Both the position numbers and the translations under genes were made by a program. Positions 1 through 6,690 of a stretch of DNA of 40,326 nucleotides are shown here, in pieces. The notes beneath the pieces are model-generated. The model was not told the DNA's origin. It made no database searches and saw only the letters and a list, made by a program, of their open reading frames with translations. Within the stretch, counting starts at the first letter, position 1. Each line of letters starts with the position of its first letter. Location: the NCBI GenBank assembly GCA_016872355.1, contig VGZY01000022.1, positions 1 through 40,326 of the forward strand, read 5' to 3'. This DNA comes from SAR202 cluster bacterium (GTDB lineage: Bacteria; Chloroflexota; Dehalococcoidia; Lucifugimonadales; VGZY01).

Positions 1-2
1 AC

Positions 3-419
3 AGTGTGCTGTGCTTCCGATACCAGCGGACAGTGGCCGCGGATAACACGGTGAGCTTTGGTGGAGAGGACCTGCAGATCGAGCCTGACAGCGAGCGGAG
101 CACATACGCCAGGGCGACCGTAGAGGTACAGGAGCGGCTGGACGGGCGCATCGTGGTCATGCACAAGGGGCGTGAGCTGGCCAGCACGGTTGCTCCCCTA
201 AGACCCGCAGTCCTGCGAGCAAGGCGAAGAAAAGCTCAGGCGGGCAAGCGAGGAGATGGGCGTGCTGGAGACGGGTCCGTCTCCAGCACGCCCATCTCCT
301 CGCCCAAGGATCGAAAGCCGGGTCCAGATCACCCTTGGAGATCGAGACTGATTCAACAAAAACCAGTCGTACTGACAAAATCACTGAGCAGTAAGACTGA
401 CAAAGTCATTGAGCATTGA
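3..419 (+). CDS. Transposase, C-terminal fragment (ISNCY/IS481-like), cut by window edge
   Basis: The frame is open to the left edge, so only the C-terminal part of the protein is here. The stretch RYQRTVAADNTVSFGG, followed by SYARATVEVQERLDG and a short basic tail, matches the C-terminal beta-rich region found after the rve/DDE integrase core in ISNCY/IS481-type transposases. The DDE residues themselves lie outside the window. The last ~55 codons run through a perfect hairpin (248-303) and low-complexity basic sequence, so the original stop may have been earlier and the tail may be added sequence. Tandem end-like repeats follow directly, which supports this being the 3' side of an insertion sequence. 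The transposase call is firm; the exact IS family is less sure. Confidence 0.8.
   Translation, partial: SVLCFRYQRTVAADNTVSFGGEDLQIEPDSERSTYARATVEVQERLDGRIVVMHKGRELASTVAPLRPAVLRARRRKAQAGKRGDGRAGDGSVSSTPISSPKDRKPGPDHPWRSRLIQQKPVVLTKSLSSKTDKVIEH
248..303. repeat. Perfect 27-bp-arm hairpin inside transposase 3' end
   Basis: Positions 248-274 and 277-303 are exact reverse complements with only two bases (275-276, GT) between them. Each arm starts or ends with the GCGAGGAGATGGGCG core. No run of T follows on either strand, so it does not look like a simple intrinsic terminator. It lies within the open frame of the transposase about 115 bp from the presumed IS end. Confidence 0.9.
372..415 (+). repeat. 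Tandem IS-end repeats
   Basis: CTGACAAAATCACTGAGCA (372-390) is repeated as CTGACAAAGTCATTGAGCA (397-415), 17 of 19 bases identical, at a 25-bp period. Iterated motifs of this kind at the end of an IS are commonly transposase-binding sites. Their position just after the transposase supports that reading. Confidence 0.7.
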
Positions 420-456
420 CATTTGTGGAATTCGACACTTGTGCAGAACAGGGCGT

Positions 457-1476
457 CTATTGAAGCGGCAATGGCGGCTGAAGCCATCGGGAACTTTCGT
501 TCACATCTATTCGCACCACCCATTTCACCCATTCAAAGCCCCGCTTGCCGGGCGCAACAAGTCGCACAGGGAAGCCATGACCCGGGGATAAGGGCTCCCC
601 GGAAACATGCGTTGCTAATAAGAAGTGGCGCGCCTCGTCAAGTGAAAAGCGGCGGTAGTACCCGGTGGCGGATGTGAACGTCACGCTGCGCGCTGAAGGC
701 AGCGGCGAGGCGGCATCAAGGATCCGGCTTACCGGCATGCCCCGCCACTCTTGCGTTGAGTACCAGCCGCCCGTGCAATCGATCGTCGCCGTCAGCGTGA
801 CGTCCGGCGATATGTCTGCGTACCCCAGCGACCGTTCGTGTCTCACTGCGCCGGATACAGCCAACCTCCATCGGTCTGCGTCGATAGACGGCGTGCGGTC
901 GTTGAGCCACGAAACAACAGGGAACTTTGACTCGCCGGGGTCGTCCTCGTAAGAGCCCGTGAAGCGTTTCCGTGTACCGGACCTGAGGAAGTTCACCGGG
1001 GCCTCGACCGCCTGCCACAACACGAAGCCAGCGATAGACCCGCTAGCGAATCGCAGGAAAGTCCGCCGATCCGCCCAGAAAGCAAGTGGGAAGCCGCGCG
1101 TGTACTTCAAGGCATGCCAGGCCATCAGGGGGACCAGCTGCGCTCCGACGTATGCGTGCCAGCTAAGGCCGCTGAAGCCGGCGAAGAAGAACGGTCCGGC
1201 GAGCGACCATGCCAAGCCGAGGGAGAGGGTAACCACCAGGATAGCCAGGAGGACGACCGACGCGCTGCGGGTGGAATTCGCCCGGGGCCGCCTGAGCGCC
1301 TGCAGGATGATAGCTGCCTTCCATGCGATGACAGCCATAAGGCTGTAACCCAGCACGCGGTGCGCCAGCATGAATTCAGCGAGGTCTGGCGTGCCGGTCA
1401 TCAGGCCGAGCATGCCTGTCGTGAGCTCGGCGCACACGAGGACCAGCAATAGAGTATTTGCCCATGGGTAGCGCAC
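457..1476 (-). CDS. Membrane-anchored molybdopterin oxidoreductase (sulfite oxidase fold) fused to a cytochrome b-like membrane domain
   Basis: This 339-residue protein has two parts. Residues 1-160 contain about five hydrophobic spans (near 5-25, 35-58, 72-93, 98-123, 140-158) with His39, His107 and His121 in or next to membrane helices, suggesting heme b ligation as in cytochrome b561/DUF4405-type domains. Residues ~180-325 look like the oxidoreductase molybdopterin-binding domain of the sulfite oxidase/MsrP family: Cys234 in TIDCTGGWYS is in the position of the molybdenum-coordinating cysteine, and the GYYRRFSLDEA and GHGFPVRLVAPG stretches are typical of this fold. The likely role is electron transfer between a molybdenum site and the membrane. 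The substrate cannot be read from sequence. The Mo domain is probably extracytoplasmic, although I see no Tat signal. Confidence 0.8.
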   Translation of the reverse strand: MRYPWANTLLLVLVCAELTTGMLGLMTGTPDLAEFMLAHRVLGYSLMAVIAWKAAIILQALRRPRANSTRSASVVLLAILVVTLSLGLAWSLAGPFFFAGFSGLSWHAYVGAQLVPLMAWHALKYTRGFPLAFWADRRTFLRFASGSIAGFVLWQAVEAPVNFLRSGTRKRFTGSYEDDPGESKFPVVSWLNDRTPSIDADRWRLAVSGAVRHERSLGYADISPDVTLTATIDCTGGWYSTQEWRGMPVSRILDAASPLPSARSVTFTSATGYYRRFSLDEARHFLLATHVSGEPLSPGHGFPVRLVAPGKRGFEWVKWVVRIDVNESSRWLQPPLPLQ

Positions 1477-1494
1477 AGCCGCTCCGTAGAGACC

Positions 1495-1528
1495 GAATGG
1501 AGGCGCCGGCTTGTCGGCACCTCCATTC
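1495..1528 (-). terminator. Hairpin downstream of the VOC-fold gene
   Basis: A 14-bp stem (1495-1508 with 1515-1528, one G:T pair) with a 6-base loop lies between two minus-strand genes, 36 bases after the stop of the upstream one. No T-run follows, so it may be a weak terminator or an RNA-stabilising hairpin. Confidence 0.4.
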
Positions 1529-1563
1529 TAAGGCCGTGCACGGTTGCGGGTCTAATTGATACG

Positions 1564-1932
1564 CTACCTCGCCGGAGGTTCACGCTTGACGAGGCCGACG
1601 GTATTGCCGTCCAGGTCCTTGAATGTGGCAAAGGTTACCATGCCCGGCACCACAGTTGTGGGCGTGATCGTCTTTCCACCCTTTTCGTTCACCTTTTTCA
1701 GGAAGGCATCCGTGTCATCAACTTCGATATACATCACGATGTCGTTAGACCCGTCCTGGCTTTCGCCTATGCCGCCGTCAATACCGGTTGCATCTCCAGG
1801 GCGCTTCGTTCCTATGAGCGTGTAGAAGTCCTGGACGGGCGTCATCTGCCATCCGAACACCTCGGCGTAGAACTTGCGGACCCGGTCCGGCCTGGGAGTC
1901 ATTATTTCGAAGTGAACAACGGGGTTGGACAT
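1564..1932 (-). CDS. VOC/glyoxalase-fold protein
   Basis: This 122-residue protein of the vicinal oxygen chelate (glyoxalase/bleomycin resistance/extradiol dioxygenase) superfamily opens with a strand ending in VVHFEI, followed by the helix region RKFYAEVFGW. It closes with FKDLDGNTVGLVKRE, the classic end of a single VOC domain. His7 and the C-terminal region could supply metal ligands, but the reaction is not predictable; many such proteins are lyases or antibiotic-binding proteins. The ATG at 1932 is chosen over an upstream in-frame start because AGGAAGG lies nine bases before it and family homology begins there. It may be co-transcribed with the molybdoenzyme gene downstream, although a hairpin separates them. 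Confidence 0.85.
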   Translation of the reverse strand: MSNPVVHFEIMTPRPDRVRKFYAEVFGWQMTPVQDFYTLIGTKRPGDATGIDGGIGESQDGSNDIVMYIEVDDTDAFLKKVNEKGGKTITPTTVVPGMVTFATFKDLDGNTVGLVKREPPAR

Positions 1933-2021
1933 TGGTGGCGCCTTCCTGAATGTGCAGATGAGAGTGGAGTCGACGTGCGTCATGATATAGAACACGTGTT
2001 TGCAAGTCAACCATGCTGCAG

Positions 2022-2051
2022 AAACAAAAGGGGACACCGATCGGTGTCCCC
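2022..2051 (-). terminator. Intrinsic terminator after malate dehydrogenase gene
   Basis: A perfect 11-bp palindromic stem (GGGGACACCGA/TCGGTGTCCCC, 2030-2051) is followed on the minus strand by TTTTGTTT. It sits 25 bases after the mdh stop and ends the carboxylase-icd-mdh cluster. Confidence 0.85.
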
Positions 2052-2076
2052 CCGGAATCTCCACGAGCTCTCGCGC

Positions 2077-3009
2077 CTAGCCCGCCTTGGCCATCACTTC
2101 CACGAGCTCCTTGACGGCAACGGCGGACTTGTTGAGGGCCGCCTTCTCTTCGGCGGTCAGGTCAAACTGGATGATCTGCTCGATGCCCTTCGCGCCGAGC
2201 TTGCACGGCACACCGACGAAGAGGCCGTTGATGCCGTACTCACCCTCCAGGTACGCAGCGCATGGTAGTATCTGCTTCTTGTCGAAGAGAATGGACTCCA
2301 CCATCTGCACAGCCGCCGCGGAAGGCGCGTAGTACGCGCTGCCGGTCTTGAGCAGGTTCACGATCTCTGCGCCGCCGCCCTGGGTGCGCTTTACGATTGC
2401 GTCCAGCTTCTCCTTCGACATGAGCTTGCTCACGGGCACGCCGCCCACGAACGTGCTCGCGACTACCGGCACCATCGTGTCACCGTGGCCGCCGAGCACC
2501 CACGCAGTGATATCGTTGACGGAGACCTTGAGCTCCATCGCCAGGAAGGCGCGGAAGCGGGCTGTATCCAGCACGCCGGCCATGCCGACGATCCGGTTCT
2601 TGGGGAACTTGCTGACCTGGAACGCGCGCTGGGCCATTGCATCCAGCGGGTTGGTGACAGGGACGATTATCGTGTTTGGGGAGCGCTTCACGACCTCCTG
2701 GACGACGCTCGTGACGATCTTCATGTTGGTCAGCAGCAGGTCGTCGCGGGACATTCCGGGCTTCCGGGCGATGCCGGAGGTGATAACGACGACATCCGAC
2801 CCCGCCGTCTCGTCGTAGCCGTTGGTCCCTACGATCTTCGCGTCCGAGCCCGTGACCGGGCCTGCCTCCAGCATGTCGAGCGCCTTGCCCTGCGGAAGCC
2901 CCTCGACGATGTCGACGAGCACCACGTCCGCATAGCCCTTGTCGAAGATTCTCTGGGCGGTGGTGGCGCCGACGTTTCCGGCGCCGACGACTGTAACCTT
3001 CTTGCGCAT
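2077..3009 (-). CDS. mdh: Malate dehydrogenase (LDH-like type)
   Basis: This 310-residue NAD-dependent malate dehydrogenase interconverts malate and oxaloacetate in the TCA cycle. The Rossmann motif [10 protein letters not shown] is at the N-terminus. An arginine-rich substrate loop ([11 protein letters not shown]), VTNPLD and the catalytic histidine in GGHGDTMVP follow, in the pattern of the LDH-like MDH group known from Chloroflexus and other bacteria. The RKPGM loop favours malate over lactate as substrate. The ATG at 3009 is preferred over an upstream start because AGGAG lies eight bases before it and the coenzyme-binding strand starts immediately. It is the last gene of a minus-strand cluster with isocitrate dehydrogenase and pyruvate carboxylase B, giving a coherent TCA/anaplerotic unit, and is closed by a strong terminator. 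Confidence 0.95.
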   Translation of the reverse strand: MRKKVTVVGAGNVGATTAQRIFDKGYADVVLVDIVEGLPQGKALDMLEAGPVTGSDAKIVGTNGYDETAGSDVVVITSGIARKPGMSRDDLLLTNMKIVTSVVQEVVKRSPNTIIVPVTNPLDAMAQRAFQVSKFPKNRIVGMAGVLDTARFRAFLAMELKVSVNDITAWVLGGHGDTMVPVVASTFVGGVPVSKLMSKEKLDAIVKRTQGGGAEIVNLLKTGSAYYAPSAAAVQMVESILFDKKQILPCAAYLEGEYGINGLFVGVPCKLGAKGIEQIIQFDLTAEEKAALNKSAVAVKELVEVMAKAG

Positions 3010-3104
3010 GGGGTTCACTCCTGTGAAGTTTATTTCGTGACAACGCGGAGGACCCCAGGGACGGAGCACTCCGCGTCAAAATGGACGTCGGGAAGGGAGG
3101 TTCT

Positions 3105-3170
3105 GGGTTCTGGGTGCTAGGTTCTGGGTTCGATCCGAAACCAGCACCCATAACCTAGCACCCAGAACCC
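3105..3170. repeat. Inverted repeat between icd and mdh
   Basis: Arms 3105-3129 and 3146-3170 match in 24 of 25 bases (core GGGTTCTGGGTGCTAGGTT). The left arm also contains short direct repeats of GGTTCTGGGT. It fills most of the 169-bp gap between two co-oriented genes, directly after the icd stop on the minus strand. No T-run follows, so it resembles an interspersed palindromic repeat more than a terminator. Confidence 0.85.
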
Positions 3171-3178
3171 TTTAACTC

Positions 3179-4384
3179 CTACTTCGCGTTGGTGTAAGCT
3201 TCCCACCTGGTCAGCAGCTTCGAGTCGGCTACGGTGTCCATGATGTAGTCGCCGTACTGCTTGCTGGTGGCGCCGGTGCTGCGGCCGTTGGTGAGGACCT
3301 TCCGCTCGTACATGCCGCAGACGTCGATGGCGGCGTGGAGCTTCTTGGAAAGGTCCTTGTAGCCGATGTGCTCCAGCATCATGGCCCCTGCGCGGAGCAG
3401 GGAGCTGGGGTCGGCGTACTGGGCGCGGCCTTCCTTGATCATGCGCGGCGCGGAGCCGTGAATGGCCTCGAACATCGCGTACTTCTTGCCGATGTTCGCG
3501 CTGCCGGCCGTGCCGACGCCTCCCTGGATCTCAGCGGCCTCGTCGGTCAGGATGTCGCCGTAGAGGTTCGGCATCGCCAGCACCTGGAAGGAGCTGCGGC
3601 GCTGAACATCGAGCAGCTTGGCAGTCATGATGTCGATGTACCAACCGTCCCACTCGATGCCCTTGTAGCGCTCGGCAACCTTCCGGGCGATGTCCAGGAA
3701 CTTGCCGTCGGTCGCCTTGATGATGTTGGCCTTGGTTACGATGGTCACCCTCGTCTTGCCGGTCTTCTTTGCATGGGCGAAGGCCGCTTCGATAATGCGC
3801 TCAGAGCCCTGGGAGGTGATAACGCGGAAGTCGATGGCCAGGTCCGGCGTCACATGGATGCCCTGGCTGCCGACGGCGTACAGGTCCTCGGTGTTCTCGC
3901 GGAAGAACGTCCAATCGATGTTCTCCTTGGGGATCCGGACCGGGCGGACGTTCGCGAAAAGGTCGAGCTGTTTGCGCATGCCGACGTTAGCGCTCTCGAT
4001 GTTGGGCCAGCCGTCGCCCTTCTCTGGGGTATGGGTGGGGCCCTTCATTGTGACGTGGCAGTCCTTGATCGCCGCAAGGACGTCGTCCGGGATGGCCTTC
4101 ATCTTCGCTGCGCGGTTCTCGATGGTGAGGCCGTCGATGACGCGCATTTCAACCTTGCCGGCCTTGACCTCGTCCTTGAGCAGGTGCTCCAGGACGCGCT
4201 TGGTCTCGTCGCTGATCGTCGGGCCGATGCCGTCTCCGCCGAGGAAGCCGATCTTGATCGGCTTTACCTTCGAGTAGTCTATCCAGTCACCCTCCTGCTT
4301 GAGCAGCTCAACGCGGGCGAGCTGCTGCTCCACGACCTTTCCAAAGTGATGTTTAGCCGCCTCTACAACGCTGGGATCTGGCAA
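3179..4384 (-). CDS. icd: Isocitrate dehydrogenase, NAD(P)-dependent
   Basis: This protein of about 401 residues belongs to the isocitrate/isopropylmalate dehydrogenase family. The GDGIGP motif is near the N-terminus. GPTHTPEKGDGW, with ESANVGMRKQLDLFANVRP, carries the serine and arginines that bind isocitrate in true isocitrate dehydrogenases, arguing against isopropylmalate dehydrogenase. MPNLYGDILTDEAAEIQGG and HGSAPRM form the metal- and coenzyme-binding parts. Coenzyme preference was not deduced. The start is a TTG at 4384, preceded by AAAGGA at 4393-4398 with eight bases between. A GTG at 4438 would add 18 residues but has no ribosome binding site. It lies between pycB-type and mdh genes and supplies 2-oxoglutarate in the TCA cycle. 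Confidence 0.9.
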   Translation of the reverse strand: MPDPSVVEAAKHHFGKVVEQQLARVELLKQEGDWIDYSKVKPIKIGFLGGDGIGPTISDETKRVLEHLLKDEVKAGKVEMRVIDGLTIENRAAKMKAIPDDVLAAIKDCHVTMKGPTHTPEKGDGWPNIESANVGMRKQLDLFANVRPVRIPKENIDWTFFRENTEDLYAVGSQGIHVTPDLAIDFRVITSQGSERIIEAAFAHAKKTGKTRVTIVTKANIIKATDGKFLDIARKVAERYKGIEWDGWYIDIMTAKLLDVQRRSSFQVLAMPNLYGDILTDEAAEIQGGVGTAGSANIGKKYAMFEAIHGSAPRMIKEGRAQYADPSSLLRAGAMMLEHIGYKDLSKKLHAAIDVCGMYERKVLTNGRSTGATSKQYGDYIMDTVADSKLLTRWEAYTNAK

Positions 4385-4536
4385 TTCGGGAGTCCTTTCT
4401 TCAGGCCGCGTCCGGTGCTGCAACAGCAGTCCCGGCACGCAGGCTCATATGATTTCAACGCAATTCGCTCAGGCCGTCTAACAGTTTATCGCACTTCGTC
4501 CAACAAAGGGAGTGGCGACTTGCAGCGGGGAGTGAA

Positions 4537-6435
4537 TCACGGAGATACGATTGCGAGAATGTCGCCCCTGGAGACCTTGGTCCCCGGCTTGACCGGGAGC
4601 GCCTTTACGGTGCCGGCCCTGGGCGCCGGGAGGGAATTCTCCATTTTCATGGCTTCCAGGACGACGACCGTCTCGCCGGCGTTCACCTTCTGGCCCACAG
4701 TCACAGGGTACCTGAGCACGAGGCCCGGCATGGGAGCGATAACGGTGATGTCGTTCGGACCGGGCGCCGCCGACTGCGCGCCGTTCGCCTGGGCGGGCTC
4801 GGCTGCCGGCGTTGACGGCGGCGCTGCAACCGGCCCTGCGATCACCGGTCCGCCGACAGGGTCTACCTCGACCTGGAACAGGTCCGCGCCCACGTACACG
4901 TTGAACTTGCGCGAGCGAGTGCTCCTAGCATGGGCTTGGGACTGCCCCGATTTAGCCGATGAGGAATCGGCTTCATGCGGGGTCTTCGAGGGGCTGGTGG
5001 CTGGTGCTGATGCCGGAGAAGCCGGCTTTGCGGGCAGGGGCCCTTTCATGTCGTCAGGCATGGGCTCCAGGCCGTGCTTGATGCGAAGGAACTTCATGCC
5101 GGTCGTGGGATACAGCGCATAAGTCAGGACGTCGTCCAGGTCGGTCGATATTGGCTTGACCATCTCGATCGCCTTGGCAAGCTCCGGCTCCAGCAGGTCG
5201 GCCGGGCTCGTAGTAATCGGCTTCTGGCCGCGCTCGTAGCCTACGAGCGCCGTCTTGACGATCGCGGGATCGATCGGGCTCGGCGGCTGTCCATAGAGGC
5301 CGTAAACGTAGTCCTTGACCTGGCCGCTGACCATTTTATAGCGCCCGAACAGGACGTTGCTCACTGCCTGCGAGCCCACCATCTGGCTCATTGGGGTCAC
5401 CAGCGGTGGGTAGCCCAGCTCTTTTCGGGTAATGGCGATGTCCTTCAGGACCTCCGGGAGCTTCTCGAGCGCGCCTGCCTCCTTTAGCTGGGAAGTCAGG
5501 TTGCTGGCCATTCCGCCGGGTATCTGGTGGCTGAGGACGCGGGCATCGATAACCGCGACCTTGTTAGCCTCAAAGTACTGTTTGTACTTAGGGAGGACGG
5601 TTTCGAGGTGGTCGCCGAGGTCCAGGAGCTTTTCGAGATCGAGCCCAGGGTCGCGCTCCTCGCCTTTCAGCGTCACCAGCAGCGGCTCGACGGCCGGCTG
5701 AGCGGTGCGGAGTGCTAGCGGCGCCAGCGCGGTATCCACCACGTCCACGCCTGCCTCTATCGCCTTGAGCACGGTCATTGAGGCCATGCCGCTGGTGTAG
5801 TGCGTGTGGAGATGAACGGGGACTTTGAGTACCTTCTTGAAGGCGGAGATGATCTGGTAAGCGTCGTACGGGGCCAGCAGGCCGGCCATGTCCTTCAAGC
5901 AGATGCTATCCGCGCCATACGAGGCGAAGAGCTTCGCCTTGCCGACAAAGTAGTCCAGGTTGTAGATCGGGCCGCCCATCCGGCCTTCTTCGGTGACCGA
6001 ATAGCATATGGTCATCTGGAGGTGCTTGCCGGACTTTTTGACAGCCTTCGCGGCGGCCTCGAGGTTCCGAATGTCGTTCAGGGCGTCGAATACCCGGAAC
6101 ACGTCTATGCCGGCTTCCGCCGAACGCTGAACGAACGCCTCTACGACGTCATCGGCGTAGGCGCGGTATCCCACCAGTGACTGTCCGCGCAGCAGCATCT
6201 GCAGGGCCGTCTTCGGCATGAGCTTCTTGAACGTGCGCAGGCGTTCCCATGGGTCCTCGCCGAGGAACCGCGTCGTGGAATCGAACGTTGCGCCGCCCCA
6301 GACCTCAAGGGAGTGAAATCCGATGGAGTCCATCTGCGGTGCTATCGGGGTCATGTCGGCGGTGCGGAGCCGGGTGGCCAGCAGGCTCTGATGTCCGTCG
6401 CGGAAGGTGGTGTCGGTGATCTTGACTCGGTTCAT
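4537..6435 (-). CDS. pycB: Pyruvate carboxylase subunit B / oxaloacetate decarboxylase alpha-type, biotinylated
   Basis: This protein of 632 residues has three parts. An HMGL-like carboxyltransferase barrel begins with TFRDGHQSLLATR (residues 9-21) and contains the metal-binding HLHTHYTSG. A PYC_OADA conserved domain (roughly 300-470) follows. After a Ser/Ala/Pro-rich linker comes a biotinyl domain with EAMKMEN, in which Lys597 is the biotin acceptor. It moves carboxyl groups between biotin and pyruvate/oxaloacetate. Whether it works as pyruvate carboxylase (with a separate biotin carboxylase) or as a decarboxylase cannot be settled. No biotin carboxylase lies in the window, but the neighbouring icd and mdh favour an anaplerotic role. 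The ATG at 6435 has only a weak GAG-type ribosome site. Confidence 0.9.
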   Translation of the reverse strand: MNRVKITDTTFRDGHQSLLATRLRTADMTPIAPQMDSIGFHSLEVWGGATFDSTTRFLGEDPWERLRTFKKLMPKTALQMLLRGQSLVGYRAYADDVVEAFVQRSAEAGIDVFRVFDALNDIRNLEAAAKAVKKSGKHLQMTICYSVTEEGRMGGPIYNLDYFVGKAKLFASYGADSICLKDMAGLLAPYDAYQIISAFKKVLKVPVHLHTHYTSGMASMTVLKAIEAGVDVVDTALAPLALRTAQPAVEPLLVTLKGEERDPGLDLEKLLDLGDHLETVLPKYKQYFEANKVAVIDARVLSHQIPGGMASNLTSQLKEAGALEKLPEVLKDIAITRKELGYPPLVTPMSQMVGSQAVSNVLFGRYKMVSGQVKDYVYGLYGQPPSPIDPAIVKTALVGYERGQKPITTSPADLLEPELAKAIEMVKPISTDLDDVLTYALYPTTGMKFLRIKHGLEPMPDDMKGPLPAKPASPASAPATSPSKTPHEADSSSAKSGQSQAHARSTRSRKFNVYVGADLFQVEVDPVGGPVIAGPVAAPPSTPAAEPAQANGAQSAAPGPNDITVIAPMPGLVLRYPVTVGQKVNAGETVVVLEAMKMENSLPAPRAGTVKALPVKPGTKVSRGDILAIVSP

Positions 6436-6465
6436 GGGGTGCAGCTCACAGAATGGTGGGGTAGG

Positions 6466-6690
6466 TCATGCTCCGGGGGAGCGCCATGGGTCGGGACGTC
6501 CGGACCCGGCCGAGGAAGAATAAACGCCCCACCGGGCGGCTTTCCACTGCGAGACCGGAGCCGCCTCCGGCGGGATAGCCGAGGCGCGCAGGACGCGCCT
6601 CGGCGCGGATTCCTGGTCGATATACGCCTGCACCGCCGCCATTACGGCGGCGATGACCTTGTAGGACGGCGAATGGCCGCCTGGGCTCAC
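6466..6690 (-). CDS. Small OadG/linker-like protein in carboxylase operon
   Basis: This 74-residue protein starts at a GTG that overlaps the TGA of the upstream carboxyltransferase gene (GTGA), a sign of translational coupling. Residues 11-25 form an alanine-rich helix (KVIAAVMAAVQAYI), and a WKAARWG stretch follows. The arrangement of a short helix and a Trp/Arg-containing tail recalls small subunits and OadG-type linker peptides of biotin-dependent carboxylases and decarboxylases, but similarity is weak and no membrane span is present. Its position between the carboxyltransferase and the biotinylated subunit is the best evidence that it is real and part of the complex. Confidence 0.6.
   Translation of the reverse strand: MSPGGHSPSYKVIAAVMAAVQAYIDQESAPRRVLRASAIPPEAAPVSQWKAARWGVYSSSAGSGRPDPWRSPGA

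Larger units (their letters stand above)
1..420 (+). mobile_element. Right part of an insertion sequence (ISNCY/IS481-like)
   Basis: This stretch combines a transposase C-terminus, a strong hairpin and two tandem copies of a 19-bp end-like motif (372-390 and 397-415). The outer boundary is placed at about 420 because the repeats stop there and the terminator-proximal end of the next gene begins at 457. The left end and any target duplication are outside the window, so the exact edge is an inference. Confidence 0.55.

Noticed and set aside
3335-5122. 595-residue frame on the plus strand across icd and pycB
   Set aside because: It is a shadow frame in high-GC coding DNA; the opposite strand has clear icd and pycB homology.
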